The position numbers and the translations under genes are program-made. A DNA stretch of 41,390 nt, from NCBI GenBank assembly GCA_045538835.1, contig JAZQEF010000005.1:1-41390 (forward strand), read 5' to 3'. The DNA comes from RGIG6165 sp045538835 (GTDB lineage Bacteria; Bacillota; Clostridia; Oscillospirales; Feifaniaceae). Shown one piece after another: positions 13,739 through 21,552 of this stretch; position 1 is the first letter of the stretch; every line of letters begins with the position of its first letter. The notes below the pieces were generated by a model. It saw only the letters and a list, made by a program, of their open reading frames with translations, had not been told where the DNA came from and made no database searches.

Positions 13739-14531
13739 AGGGATACTTATTTGCTCTGACCTTGACGGGACGCTTTTGTCGAGTGACAGGACAATTTCTG
13801 ATGAAAATCTTAAAGCAATTGAATATTTTAAATCAGAGGGCGGCTCGTTTACAATAATTTCGGGACGCGTTCCGACTACTGCAGCCGCAATCTGTGAAAT
13901 TGTAAAACCCAATGCGCCAATAGGCTGCTTCAACGGCGGCGGTATATACGATCACCGTAAGCAGAAGTATGCTTGGATTGAAACTTTGCCGGGCGAAGCA
14001 TTGGAACTGGTGAAATATGTTGAAGAAAATATGCCTGAGGTTGGTATACAGATAAATACGGCAAAAACCATATATATCTGTAAAGATAATCCGGCAATGT
14101 TTCTTTTCAGAGATTATCCGACTGTTACCTGTCGCTACAATGACATAAATGATCCTATTGTAAAAGTGGTTTTTGCAGATTTTGATGCAGAAAAAATAAG
14201 TCGGTTGGCGGATATGCTAAGCAGTCACCCTCTCGCAAAGAATTTTGACTTTATTCATTCGGAAGCGGCATTGTATGAGATTTTACCCAAGAATGTAAGT
14301 AAGGGCAATGCTCTGCTGAAATTGGCGCAGATTTACGGTTTTGAAAAAACAATTGCAATCGGTGATTATGACAATGATGTATCTATGATACAAAATGCAA
14401 CAGTGGGAATTGCAGTTTCCAATGCCTGCGATGCGGCAAAGGCTGCTGCAGATATAGTAACTGTCAGCAATGATGAGCATGCTATTGCTCGTATAATTGA
14501 CGACCTTGACAGCGGAATGATAAAGTTTTAG
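13725..14531 (+). CDS. Cof-type HAD-superfamily phosphatase
   Basis: 268 residues. HAD motif I is CSDLDGTLLSSDR at about residues 10-22; motif II is IISGR; motif III Lys is in NVSKGNAL; motif IV is AIGDYDNDVSM. The C2-type cap lies between motifs II and III. Members dephosphorylate sugar phosphates, flavin or PLP-type substrates; the substrate is unknown. The ribosome binding site is TAGGAGA. It stands between two decayed gene fragments, suggesting local deletions on both sides. Confidence 0.92.
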   Translation: MQKFKGILICSDLDGTLLSSDRTISDENLKAIEYFKSEGGSFTIISGRVPTTAAAICEIVKPNAPIGCFNGGGIYDHRKQKYAWIETLPGEALELVKYVEENMPEVGIQINTAKTIYICKDNPAMFLFRDYPTVTCRYNDINDPIVKVVFADFDAEKISRLADMLSSHPLAKNFDFIHSEAALYEILPKNVSKGNALLKLAQIYGFEKTIAIGDYDNDVSMIQNATVGIAVSNACDAAKAAADIVTVSNDEHAIARIIDDLDSGMIKF

Positions 14532-14555
14532 CACAAAAAACAGGAGTTAATTTGA

Positions 14556-14843
14556 TGTCAGATTACAAGAAATTATAAAGAACCTTTCAATATAGAGGAA
14601 GAACTCTATTCTTATTGGGCAAAACTTCTCGCTGATAACATAAAGCCCGACGTTATGATATGCGGTCATAAACATGTGCTGTCGGTGGATGATGCACTCG
14701 GTCAGCCTTGTCCTGTGGTTGTCGCCTCAAAACCGATGGCCAAAGAAAACTACTTTGCAGGTTCAGGTTTCATATTTAATAAAAACAGTATAGAAGTCGT
14801 ATTCAACCACAAGGACAAAATTCTAGAAACACATAGAATATAA
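14556..14843 (+). pseudogene. Remnant of a calcineurin-like metallophosphoesterase (C-terminal part)
   Basis: An open frame of about 95 codons without a proper start: the region encodes EPFNIEEELYSYWAKLL, then KPDVMICGHKHVLSVDD and ASKPMAKENYFAGSGFIF. GHKH is the last metal-binding motif of metallophosphoesterases; the N-terminal DxH, GD and GNHE motifs are absent. A CAGGAG site with an ATG at 14554 opens only an 8-codon peptide in another frame. A short product could start at ATG 14655, but it would not be a working enzyme. Confidence 0.65.
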
Positions 14844-14852
14844 GAGGTATTT

Positions 14853-16088
14853 ATGTTTGGTTTAATATTTTTTGCTCTTATGGTAGTGGTACTCATCGTA
14901 CTGTATAACAATTTAAAATGGCATCATCCCAATATTGCCAAATCAATAGTATTGGCGTTTATAGTGTTGTGTATGGTGCCTGTTACATTCATAAATATTC
15001 TGGTTGTTGCTTTTATCAGCATTCATTATAAATTTTATATGGTAATGATAATTTTATTATCATGTATATTTGTTGCTTTTATCGGATGTGCTTTGTGGAA
15101 AGTGTTGAAGAAGAAGCGTGTCTATATACCACTGGTCATAAGTACGGCTGTTTGTCTGCTGGTAACCGCCGGCTTTGCGGGATATCATGGAATTATTGCG
15201 GCAATTCCCACGGTTTCTGAAGATAAGGGATTTCTGTATACATACGGCCCTTATGAAGAGGATACAAAAGTGGCGGAACTGCATGAAAAGTCCGACTTGA
15301 AGATCGAGGAAGATATACCTAAAATGGACGGAGCAACAGCGCTCTATCCCGTGTATTCGGCATTTGCAAAAGCGGTATATCCAAAAGAAGAACTCGTTGA
15401 CAGCCGTGAGTATCTTGATTGTGACACAACAAGCGGAGCATATGAGGATATAGTCACAGGTGATGCTGATATTATCTTTGTCGCGGCGCCGTCAAAAGCA
15501 CAAGAGGAATATGCAAAAAGAAAAGGTGTTGAACTTGTTTACACACCTATCGGAAGAGAAGCATTTGTCTTTTTTGTAAACAGTAAAAATCCTATAAATG
15601 ACATTTCTCTTGAACAGGTGCAGGATATCTATTCGGGAAATCTGACAAAGTGGAATCAGCTTGGCGTTAAAGGCTTAGGCGATATAAAGGCGTTTCAGCG
15701 TGAAGAGGGCAGCGGAAGTCAGAGTACACTCATAAAAATAATGAACGGAAAGACAATTATGATGCCACTTGAGGAAGAAGTGGTTTCTGCTATGGGCGGA
15801 ATAATCAGTAAGACGGCTGATTATAAGAATTTCAAAAATGCGATCGGTTATTCTTTCAGGTTTTATTCTACAGAAATGGTTAAGAATGATAAAATCAAAC
15901 TGCTCAGTATAAATGGCGTTCAACCAACGATCGAAAATATTGAAAACGGAACATATCCGATGGCATCGCATTTCTACGCAGTGACTCGCAAGGATATGAG
16001 TGAGAATACAAGAAAACTGCTCGAATGGATCGTGGGAGAACAGGGACAGGAATTGATTGAACAGACAGGCTACACACCGCTTGAATGA
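14853..16088 (+). CDS. Multi-pass membrane protein with a PstS-like periplasmic-type binding domain
   Basis: 411 residues. Residues 1-120 hold about four hydrophobic segments (for example FFALMVVVLIVLY, SIVLAFIVLCMVPVTFINIL, MVMIILLSCIFVAFIGCALW, LVISTAVCLLVTAGFAGY) with basic stretches between. From about residue 155 it resembles PstS phosphate-binding proteins: DGATALYPVYSAFAKAVYP, DADIIFVAAPSKAQ, YSGNLTKWNQLG and the ligand-loop QREEGSGSQSTL. PstS is normally a lipoprotein next to pstCAB; here the domain is fixed by several helices and no transporter genes adjoin. It may act as a sensor or as an anchored binding protein. A terminator follows. Confidence 0.82.
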   Translation: MFGLIFFALMVVVLIVLYNNLKWHHPNIAKSIVLAFIVLCMVPVTFINILVVAFISIHYKFYMVMIILLSCIFVAFIGCALWKVLKKKRVYIPLVISTAVCLLVTAGFAGYHGIIAAIPTVSEDKGFLYTYGPYEEDTKVAELHEKSDLKIEEDIPKMDGATALYPVYSAFAKAVYPKEELVDSREYLDCDTTSGAYEDIVTGDADIIFVAAPSKAQEEYAKRKGVELVYTPIGREAFVFFVNSKNPINDISLEQVQDIYSGNLTKWNQLGVKGLGDIKAFQREEGSGSQSTLIKIMNGKTIMMPLEEEVVSAMGGIISKTADYKNFKNAIGYSFRFYSTEMVKNDKIKLLSINGVQPTIENIENGTYPMASHFYAVTRKDMSENTRKLLEWIVGEQGQELIEQTGYTPLE

Positions 16089-16101
16089 TTGGATAATATA
16101 G

Positions 16102-16127
16102 AGGACGGTTTTATAACCGTCCTTTTA
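16102..16127 (+). terminator. Terminator after the PstS-like gene
   Basis: Stem AGGACGGTT / AACCGTCCT, loop TTAT, then TTT. Confidence 0.8.
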
Positions 16128-16156
16128 AAATGTATAATAATGGATAGACTTATATA

Positions 16157-16185
16157 TTGACATAAGGGGCGAGAACAAATATAAT
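16157..16185 (+). promoter_or_regulatory. SigmaA promoter of the redox operon
   Basis: Perfect TTGACA (16157-16162), 17-bp spacer, perfect TATAAT (16180-16185). The region downstream, TTTAATAGCATACAATTTAAT, is AT-rich and would be a natural place for an OhrR-type operator, though I see no clear palindrome. Confidence 0.88.
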
Positions 16186-16234
16186 TTAATAGCATACAAT
16201 TTAATTATATAAAATTTTTTGGAGGTATAAATTT

Positions 16235-16777
16235 ATGAGTGTTTATGATTTTAAGGTAAAGGCACAGGACGGCAGTGAAGTTGATCTTGCCGATTACAAG
16301 GGAAAAGTGCTTTTGATCGTCAACACTGCAACGGGCTGCGGATTTACGCCTCAGTATGACGAACTTCAGGACATTTACGATGAGTTTAAAGACAAGGGAC
16401 TCGAGATACTTGATTTTCCCTGCAATCAGTTCGGTAATCAGGCACCCGGCAACGATGATGAGATCCACTCATTCTGCACAGGCAGATACGGTATCACATT
16501 CCCTCAGTTTTCGAAAATTGACGTAAACGGCGAAAATGCTATTCCCCTTTACAAATGGCTTACTGAAAACAGCACATTTGAGGGATTTGACAAAAATCCC
16601 ATGGGCCTCATGCTTGCACAGATGCTCAAAAAGCAGGACAAGGAATTCAAGACCAGCAGCAATATAAAGTGGAATTTTACAAAGTTTCTTATTGACAGAG
16701 ACGGTCAGATCGAAGCAAGATTTGAGCCTATGACATCACTTAAAAAACTCAAGGCAAAGATCGAGGAGATCATATAA
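16235..16777 (+). CDS. Glutathione peroxidase family protein (peroxiredoxin-like thiol peroxidase)
   Basis: 180 residues. Catalytic Cys is in NTATGCGFTPQYDELQ; the conserved FPCNQFGNQAPG supplies the Gln and second Cys, and IKWNFTKFL the Trp and Asn of the catalytic tetrad. Bacterial proteins of this type usually take electrons from thioredoxin rather than glutathione and reduce hydrogen peroxide and organic hydroperoxides. It is the first gene of a seven-gene unit. The ATG overlap with the next gene (16777) shows coupling. Confidence 0.95.
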   Translation: MSVYDFKVKAQDGSEVDLADYKGKVLLIVNTATGCGFTPQYDELQDIYDEFKDKGLEILDFPCNQFGNQAPGNDDEIHSFCTGRYGITFPQFSKIDVNGENAIPLYKWLTENSTFEGFDKNPMGLMLAQMLKKQDKEFKTSSNIKWNFTKFLIDRDGQIEARFEPMTSLKKLKAKIEEII

Positions 16778-17028
16778 TGCGATACGAATATAAGACCGAA
16801 AACACCTGCACCCAGATGATAAGTTTTGATCTTGAGGGCGATGTTGTTCGGAATATTGATTTTTACGGCGGTTGTAACGGCAATCTGAAAGCGATCTCCA
16901 AATTGCTTGACGGCGCCATCGTAGACGAGATAGAAGAAAAACTACTGGGCAATACTTGCGGCAGACGTCCCACTTCCTGCACAGGTCAACTTGCTATTGC
17001 AGTGAGAAAGGCTTATAATGAAAAGTAG
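16777..17028 (+). CDS. TSCPD domain protein (TIGR03905 type)
   Basis: 83 residues. The name-giving TSCTGQLAIAV block is near the C-terminus, preceded by FYGGCNGNLKAISKLLDG and a Cys-rich GNTCGRRPTSC. The same domain occurs at the C-terminus of some B12-dependent ribonucleotide reductases; the stand-alone form is common in Clostridia and uncharacterised. The start overlaps the peroxidase stop by one base. Confidence 0.85.
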   Translation: MRYEYKTENTCTQMISFDLEGDVVRNIDFYGGCNGNLKAISKLLDGAIVDEIEEKLLGNTCGRRPTSCTGQLAIAVRKAYNEK

Positions 17029-17039
17029 GAGGTAGGAGT

Positions 17040-17291
17040 ATGCTTGAATACAAATATGACACACAACTTTTAATAGAAGGCACCGATCTTGATGAAGATG
17101 CCATAAACGATTATTTTCTTGAAAATTTTAAAGGTGACAGTTTGCTTGCTGTCGGCGACGATACACTTATAAAGATACACTATCACACAAATGAACCTTG
17201 GGAAGTACTGGAATACTGCGCTTCCCTCGGGGAGATCTTTGATATCGTTGTCGAGGATATGGACAGACAGGCAAGAGGTCTCAAAGGGTAA
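17040..17291 (+). CDS. Small protein resembling the C-terminal domain of DAK/FakA-type kinases
   Basis: 83 residues. YDTQLLIEGTDLDEDAINDY, then GDSLLAVGDDTLIKIHYHTN and VLEYCASLGEIFDIVVEDM match the segment at the end of FakA/YloV-like proteins (GDSL-VVGD-D-IKVHVHTN). No kinase domain is attached. It could be a free-standing partner domain; function unknown. It is preceded by TAGGAGGTAGGAG and sits in the middle of the redox operon. Confidence 0.75.
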   Translation: MLEYKYDTQLLIEGTDLDEDAINDYFLENFKGDSLLAVGDDTLIKIHYHTNEPWEVLEYCASLGEIFDIVVEDMDRQARGLKG

Positions 17292-17302
17292 GGAGAAGAA
17301 TA

Positions 17303-17725
17303 ATGGAAATTGCAGTTCGCTATTTCACAAAGACCGGGAATACCAAGAAACTGGCAGATGCTATTGCAAGTGCTGTCGGTGTAACGGCGCAGGAGGTATC
17401 CGTTCCGCTTGAAGGAAAGGTCGATGTGGTCTTTCTCGGAAGTTCTGTATATGCTGCCGGTGTAGATGGTGCTGTAAGGGAATTTGTAGAAAAAAACGCA
17501 AAAAACATCGGCTGTATTATTGGATTCAGCACCGCGGCAATTCTTCGTTCTACTTATAATCAAGTAAAAAAGATTGCTGAGGCAAATGATGTAGATATGG
17601 CAACAGAAGAATTTCATTGCAGAGGTTCTTTTTCGGTAATGCACCGTAACCGTCCCAATGCAGATGATTTGCAAAAAGCGGTGAGCTTTGCAAAAAATGT
17701 AATAAATAATTTTAAGGTGAAGTAA
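17303..17725 (+). CDS. Flavodoxin family protein
   Basis: 140 residues. The FMN phosphate-binding loop is YFTKTGNTKKLADAIA at residues 7-22; VVFLGSSVYAAGVDGA is the next flavin-contact loop. It is a small electron carrier of the type that can feed nitroreductase or peroxidase systems, which would fit its neighbours. It is followed after 1 base by the PNPOx-like gene. Confidence 0.88.
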   Translation: MEIAVRYFTKTGNTKKLADAIASAVGVTAQEVSVPLEGKVDVVFLGSSVYAAGVDGAVREFVEKNAKNIGCIIGFSTAAILRSTYNQVKKIAEANDVDMATEEFHCRGSFSVMHRNRPNADDLQKAVSFAKNVINNFKVK

Positions 17726-17726
17726 A

Positions 17727-18119
17727 ATGAAAGAGGTATATGAATTTTTAAAGAAGAGCGAGGTATATTATCTCGCAACAATAGACGGAGATAAGCCGAG
17801 AGTTCGTCCTTTCGGAACCGTCGATTTATATGAGGGAAAACTCTACATACAGACCGGCAAGGTCAAGGCTGTTTCGATGCAGATGAAAAACAATCCCAAG
17901 GTAGAGATTTCCGCAATGTGCGAAGGTAAATGGATAAGAATTGAAGCGGAAGCGGTGCTTGATGAAAACATCGCTGCGCAGGAGCATATGCTTGCAGCTT
18001 ATCCGTCACTTCAGGCGATGTACAAAGCAGGCGACGGTAATACAGAGGTGTTCTATCTGAAAAATGCGACAGCACAGATATGTTCATTTACTGAACCTGC
18101 AAAAATTATTAAGTTTTAA
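17727..18119 (+). CDS. Pyridoxamine 5'-phosphate oxidase-like flavoprotein
   Basis: 130 residues with a split-barrel fold: FLKKSEVYYLATIDGDKPRV at the start, RPFGTVDLYEGKLYIQTGK, then NPKVEISAMCEGKWIRIEAE. Family members bind FMN or F420 and reduce diverse substrates; the specificity is unknown. It is tightly spaced with the flavodoxin upstream. Confidence 0.88.
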   Translation: MKEVYEFLKKSEVYYLATIDGDKPRVRPFGTVDLYEGKLYIQTGKVKAVSMQMKNNPKVEISAMCEGKWIRIEAEAVLDENIAAQEHMLAAYPSLQAMYKAGDGNTEVFYLKNATAQICSFTEPAKIIKF

Positions 18120-18132
18120 GGAAGTCTGAAAA

Positions 18133-18567
18133 ATGTCTGATTCAAGATATAATGCTTTAAAGTTGGAAAACCAAATATGTTTCCCGCTTTATGCGGCGTC
18201 GAGGGAAATAATCAAGCAGTATAAACCTTTTCTTGATGAACTCGATCTTACTTACACGCAGTACATCACAATGATGCTGGTGTGGGAGAAGAAAACATTG
18301 ACTGTAAAGGAAATAGGGGAGTATCTTTATCTTGATTCAGGTACGATGACGCCGCTTCTCAAAAAACTGGAGGCGAAGGGTTTTATAACAAGAACCCGTT
18401 CGATTGAAGATGAACGCAACCTCAATATTACGATCACGGATAAGGGCGAAAAATTAAAAGAACAGGCAATAAAGGTGCCTGCAAAAATGGCAGAGTGCTC
18501 TGCTCTCAAACCGGAGGAGGCTGCTATGCTGTATCGTATTCTCTATAAAATTTTAGGTAAGGCGTAG
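18133..18567 (+). CDS. ohrR: MarR-family peroxide sensor, OhrR-like
   Basis: 144 residues. The N-terminus KLENQICFPLYAASREIIKQ closely follows Bacillus OhrR, including the redox-sensing Cys (Cys16 here, Cys15 in B. subtilis). The winged helix has LTVKEIGEYLYLDSGTMTPL and RSIEDERNLNI. Cys sulfenylation by organic hydroperoxides releases OhrR from DNA, so it probably controls this operon, which contains a peroxidase and several flavoproteins. It has one N-terminal Cys, arguing for the 1-Cys type. The symbol is by strong similarity; the target is inferred. Confidence 0.88.
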   Translation: MSDSRYNALKLENQICFPLYAASREIIKQYKPFLDELDLTYTQYITMMLVWEKKTLTVKEIGEYLYLDSGTMTPLLKKLEAKGFITRTRSIEDERNLNITITDKGEKLKEQAIKVPAKMAECSALKPEEAAMLYRILYKILGKA

Positions 18568-18574
18568 GACTGAT

Positions 18575-19300
18575 ATGGAACTTTCTGAAATGATATATAA
18601 GCGTAAATCGGTACGCAGTTATACGGGTGAGCCTGTCGATGAAGCGACATTGCAGAAGATTGTGGATTTTTCATCAAATCTAAAGCCCTTGTATCCCGAT
18701 ATTAAAGTCAGATCGGAGATCGTCGGCAGAGAAAGCATAAAGTGTATTCTGCCATGGACAACGCCGCAGATGATTGCGATTTTCAGCGAGGATAAAGAGG
18801 GTACGCTTGAAAATGTCGGTTTTATGTTCCAGCAACTTGATCTCTATATGCAGAGTATAGGTATAGGTGTCTGTTGGCTTGGAATGGGCAGACCGGGTAA
18901 AGACCTTGTGAAAAGCAAAGATGATATGAAGTTTGTTATGCTTCTTGCATTTGGATACCCTAAAGGTGAGGCGCTTCGCAGCAGTGTCACAGAATTCAGA
19001 CGGTGCTCTCTTTCTGAAATTTCGGATAAAGAGGATGAACGTCTGGAGCCTGCTCGTCTTGCACCGTCAAGCGTCAACAGTCAGCCGTGGTATTTTACAC
19101 ATGAGGATAATGTGATCCATGCTTACTGTGCTATGCAGGGGCTCTTTAAAGCAAAAATGCTCGGAGAGATGAACCGTATTGATATGGGCATCTGTCTTGC
19201 GCATATGTATGTGGCAAACCCCGAGACATTCAGTTTTTATAAAACTGATACAGTAAAACCCGTAAAGGACTATGGCTACATAGGTAGTTTTATGATATAA
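18575..19300 (+). CDS. Nitroreductase family protein
   Basis: 241 residues, FMN-dependent oxidoreductase of the TM1586-like type. The N-terminal MIYKRKSVRSYTGEPV is diagnostic, with MQSIGIGVCWLGMGRPGK and LAPSSVNSQPWYF in flavin-contact regions and RIDMGICLAHMYV near the end. It probably reduces quinones or nitro compounds. It is the last gene of the operon, followed by a terminator. Confidence 0.9.
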   Translation: MELSEMIYKRKSVRSYTGEPVDEATLQKIVDFSSNLKPLYPDIKVRSEIVGRESIKCILPWTTPQMIAIFSEDKEGTLENVGFMFQQLDLYMQSIGIGVCWLGMGRPGKDLVKSKDDMKFVMLLAFGYPKGEALRSSVTEFRRCSLSEISDKEDERLEPARLAPSSVNSQPWYFTHEDNVIHAYCAMQGLFKAKMLGEMNRIDMGICLAHMYVANPETFSFYKTDTVKPVKDYGYIGSFMI

Positions 19301-19303
19301 AAG

Positions 19304-19332
19304 AAAGCACTTCCCCCAGAAGTGCTTTTTGA
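19304..19332 (+). terminator. Terminator of the redox operon
   Basis: Stem AAAGCACTTC / GAAGTGCTTT, loop CCCCA, then TT. Confidence 0.85.
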
Positions 19333-19416
19333 TTTATATAGGGTAAAAACTTTACCCACTTATTTATTGGCATATTTATGAGAATCATTAAAAAATTATA
19401 ATATGTTATTTTAAAG

Positions 19417-19445
19417 TTGACAATTTTGAAAGTAAGTAGTAATAT
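19417..19445 (+). promoter_or_regulatory. SigmaA promoter of the T-box/alaA unit
   Basis: TTGACA (19417-19422), 17-bp spacer, TAATAT (19440-19445). A stray TATAAT at 19454-19459 has no -35 at a proper distance. Confidence 0.7.
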
Positions 19446-19454
19446 ATATTTGTT

Positions 19455-19692
19455 ATAATATGAAAGACTGTGACGAAAAAGAGTAGCATCTGCTTTGGTT
19501 TAGCAAGAGAGAGGGTGCCGTGGCTGAAAGCCCCTTTAAACTGACTTATGTGAAAGCTGTTTTCCGAGTTGCCCAAAAGGCCGCGACGGGTGCGTTAAAA
19601 CCCGACCTAAAGTGTCTGCTTTATGCAGGAATAAGGGTGGTACCGCGTGAGTTTATGCTCTCGTCCCTAAGTATGGGATGAGAGCATTTTTA
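19455..19692 (+). promoter_or_regulatory. T-box leader, predicted specific for tRNA-Ala (GCU specifier)
   Basis: The T-box core AGGGTGGTACCGCG is at 19634-19647 and the terminator ATGCTCTC / GAGAGCAT with T-rich tail at about 19657-19692. Stem I starts near 19466 and shows the AGTA loop motif (19482 region), the AGAGAG distal part and, opposite AGTA, GAAAGCTG. If GCAT pairs with ATGT and GAAAA with TTTTC around this loop, the specifier is GCT (19556-19558), alanine. The bulge TGGT suits tRNA ending ACCA, as in tRNA-Ala. The downstream gene is an AlaA-like transaminase, which agrees. Uncharged tRNA-Ala would allow readthrough. Confidence 0.9.
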
Positions 19693-19713
19693 TATTTTAT
19701 AGGAGGAGTAGAC

Positions 19714-20937
19714 ATGTCATTCTATAATATTACGATGTCCGACAAACTTGTGGACGTTAATTCTGATATAAGAGGCGAAGTGTACAGAGAAGCGCTTCGC
19801 ATGAATAAAGAGGGTATTGAAGTTTTAAAACTCAATACGGGAAATCCTGCGGCATTTGATTTCAAGATGCCTGACAGCGTCAGAAAGGCTCTGTCGGAGA
19901 ATATGGACAAGGCTGTTGCTTACTGTGATCTTCAGGGTATGCCCTCTGCCAGAGAGGCTATACTTGAATATCACACAAAGCGCGGCGTTAAGGATGTCAA
20001 GATGGAGAATATCTTCATCACAAACGGTGTTTCCGAAGCGGCTTCTATGCTTATGACTGCGCTTGTGAACTACAATGATGAAGTTCTCATTCCTACGCCG
20101 AGTTATTCGCTCTGGACAAATACCACGCTTATTGCAGGCGGTAAACCCGTATTCTATAAGTGTGATGAAAAGTCAAACTGGTATCCCGATGTAGAGGATA
20201 TAAAGAGCAAGATAAATTCTAATACAAAAGCGATAATCATAATCAATCCCAATAATCCGACTGGTGCAGTATATCCTGAGGAAGTTCTGCGTGACATATT
20301 AAAGGTAGCAAAAGAAAAAAAACTTGTCGTTATTTCAGATGAAATATATGACAGACTTCTTATGCCGGGCGTCAGCCACACATCTGTTGCGGCTATGGCA
20401 GACGATCAACTTGTAATAACGCTCAACGGTCTTTCTAAGTCGCATATTATATGCGGTTTCCGCTGCGGCTGGATGCTCATAAGCGGTAGAACGGAAGAGG
20501 CACCTATGCTTATCGAAGGTCTTATCAAGCAGGCATCGATGCGCCTTTGCAGTAATGCGCTTACACAGCTTGTCATACCTGCCGCTCTTGATGATAACGC
20601 AAGCACTATTGAAATGATGACACCCGGAGGCAGACTCTATGAACAGAGCAAAGCGACAGTCGAGGCTATAAATAAATGTGAAACACTTGAGTGCGTTAAA
20701 AATGACGGTGCATTCTATATCTTCCCCAAGATACTCAGAAAAGAGTGCGGTATCCGTGATGACAGAAAGTTCGCACTTGATCTTCTCCATGAGAAGAAGA
20801 TACTCATAGTTCCCGGCAGCGGATTTGACTATAATACGCCCGACCATTTCAGAATAGTAATGCTTCCGAAATCTGAAATACTTGCAAATGCAGTATATGA
20901 AATAGATGATTTCCTCAAAAACTACACACAGAAATAG
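19714..20937 (+). CDS. alaA: Alanine/aspartate-type aminotransferase, AlaA-like
   Basis: 407 residues from ATG 19714, after AGGAGGAG; a longer frame from 19678 begins inside the T-box terminator and is rejected. It is a fold-type I PLP enzyme: GNPAAFDFKMP, YCDLQGMPSAREAI, IINPNNPTGAVYPEEVL, SDEIYDRLL and the PLP lysine in TLNGLSKSHIICGFRCGW. These blocks parallel E. coli AlaA (glutamate-pyruvate transaminase), and the alanine T-box in front supports that role. Broader substrate use is possible. Confidence 0.88.
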   Translation: MSFYNITMSDKLVDVNSDIRGEVYREALRMNKEGIEVLKLNTGNPAAFDFKMPDSVRKALSENMDKAVAYCDLQGMPSAREAILEYHTKRGVKDVKMENIFITNGVSEAASMLMTALVNYNDEVLIPTPSYSLWTNTTLIAGGKPVFYKCDEKSNWYPDVEDIKSKINSNTKAIIIINPNNPTGAVYPEEVLRDILKVAKEKKLVVISDEIYDRLLMPGVSHTSVAAMADDQLVITLNGLSKSHIICGFRCGWMLISGRTEEAPMLIEGLIKQASMRLCSNALTQLVIPAALDDNASTIEMMTPGGRLYEQSKATVEAINKCETLECVKNDGAFYIFPKILRKECGIRDDRKFALDLLHEKKILIVPGSGFDYNTPDHFRIVMLPKSEILANAVYEIDDFLKNYTQK

Positions 20938-20940
20938 ATA

Positions 20941-20968
20941 AAAGGGCGGTTTTTTAACCGTCCTTATA
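20941..20968 (+). terminator. Terminator after alaA
   Basis: Stem AGGGCGGTT / AACCGTCCT with a T-rich loop (one mismatch in the stem). Confidence 0.75.
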
Positions 20969-20982
20969 AAATATACGAAAAT

Positions 20983-21011
20983 TTGCGACGAACTCTACAT
21001 ATAATTAGTAT
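20983..21011 (+). promoter_or_regulatory. Probable promoter of tspO
   Basis: TTGCGA (20983-20988), 17-bp spacer, TAGTAT (21006-21011), directly before AAAGGAGAG and the ATG. The leader would be very short. Confidence 0.5.
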
Positions 21012-21026
21012 AAAGGAGAGTGTCGT

Positions 21027-21482
21027 ATGAAGATTAACAAAAAATCGCTTATTATCAATCTATTAATACCGCTTGCGATAGGCGGCATTGCAGCTTTGCT
21101 GACAAGGGACAGCATGATGCTTTATGCGAATGTACAGAAGCCGCCTCTGTCACCGCCTGCAATTGTGTTTCCGATAGTTTGGACGATTCTTTATATACTT
21201 ATGGGTGTTTCGGCGTATATAGTTATGGAAAAGGGCGGTTGTGATTCAACGCTTTATTCTCTGCAACTTTTTGTAAACTTCCTCTGGCCTATATTTTTCT
21301 TTAGTTTTGAGGCATATTTGTTTGCGTTCGTACTGCTTCTCGTGCTGATTGGGCTGGTAATAGGAATGATAGTAACATTTTACAGATGTGACAAATTGGC
21401 AGGCTATCTTCAGATACCGTATTTGATATGGCTGCTTTTTGCAGGCTACCTCAATCTCGGTGTTTATCTTCTTAATAGATGA
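21027..21482 (+). CDS. tspO: TspO/MBR family membrane protein
   Basis: 151 residues with five hydrophobic helices, the family plan. Conserved positions include VQKPPLSPPAIVFPIVWTILYILMG (seen as KPPLSPPAIVFPIVW and TILYILMG), NFLWPIFFFS and the C-terminal IPYLIWLLFAGYLNLGVYLLN. TspO binds porphyrins and cholesterol-like ligands and is linked to stress and tetrapyrrole handling. Its terminator overlaps putative ArgR sites of the next operon. Confidence 0.93.
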   Translation: MKINKKSLIINLLIPLAIGGIAALLTRDSMMLYANVQKPPLSPPAIVFPIVWTILYILMGVSAYIVMEKGGCDSTLYSLQLFVNFLWPIFFFSFEAYLFAFVLLLVLIGLVIGMIVTFYRCDKLAGYLQIPYLIWLLFAGYLNLGVYLLNR

Positions 21483-21484
21483 TA

Positions 21485-21516
21485 AAAAACGGCAGGATTT
21501 TTACCTGCCGTTTTTA
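21485..21516 (+). terminator. Terminator after tspO
   Basis: Stem AAAAACGGCAGG / CCTGCCGTTTTT with a 7-base loop; the 12-bp stem reads well on both strands. Confidence 0.9.
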
Positions 21517-21552
21517 TGCATAAAACTGCATAAAATATTGCATATTATGCAT
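21517..21552 (+). promoter_or_regulatory. Cluster of ArgR/AhrC-box-like sites
   Basis: Four TGCAT half-sites at 21517, 21527, 21540 and 21547. TGCATAAAACTGCA (21517-21530) fits 13 of 14 positions of the ARG-box core TGnATAAwwATnCA as I know it. The neighbouring TGCATATTATGCA is a shorter palindrome. They lie about 175-200 bp upstream of the argG promoter. Confidence 0.55.

Noticed and set aside
19678..19713. Earlier start for the AlaA-like gene
   Set aside because: It lies in the 3' arm of the T-box terminator; ATG 19714 has AGGAGG at the right distance.
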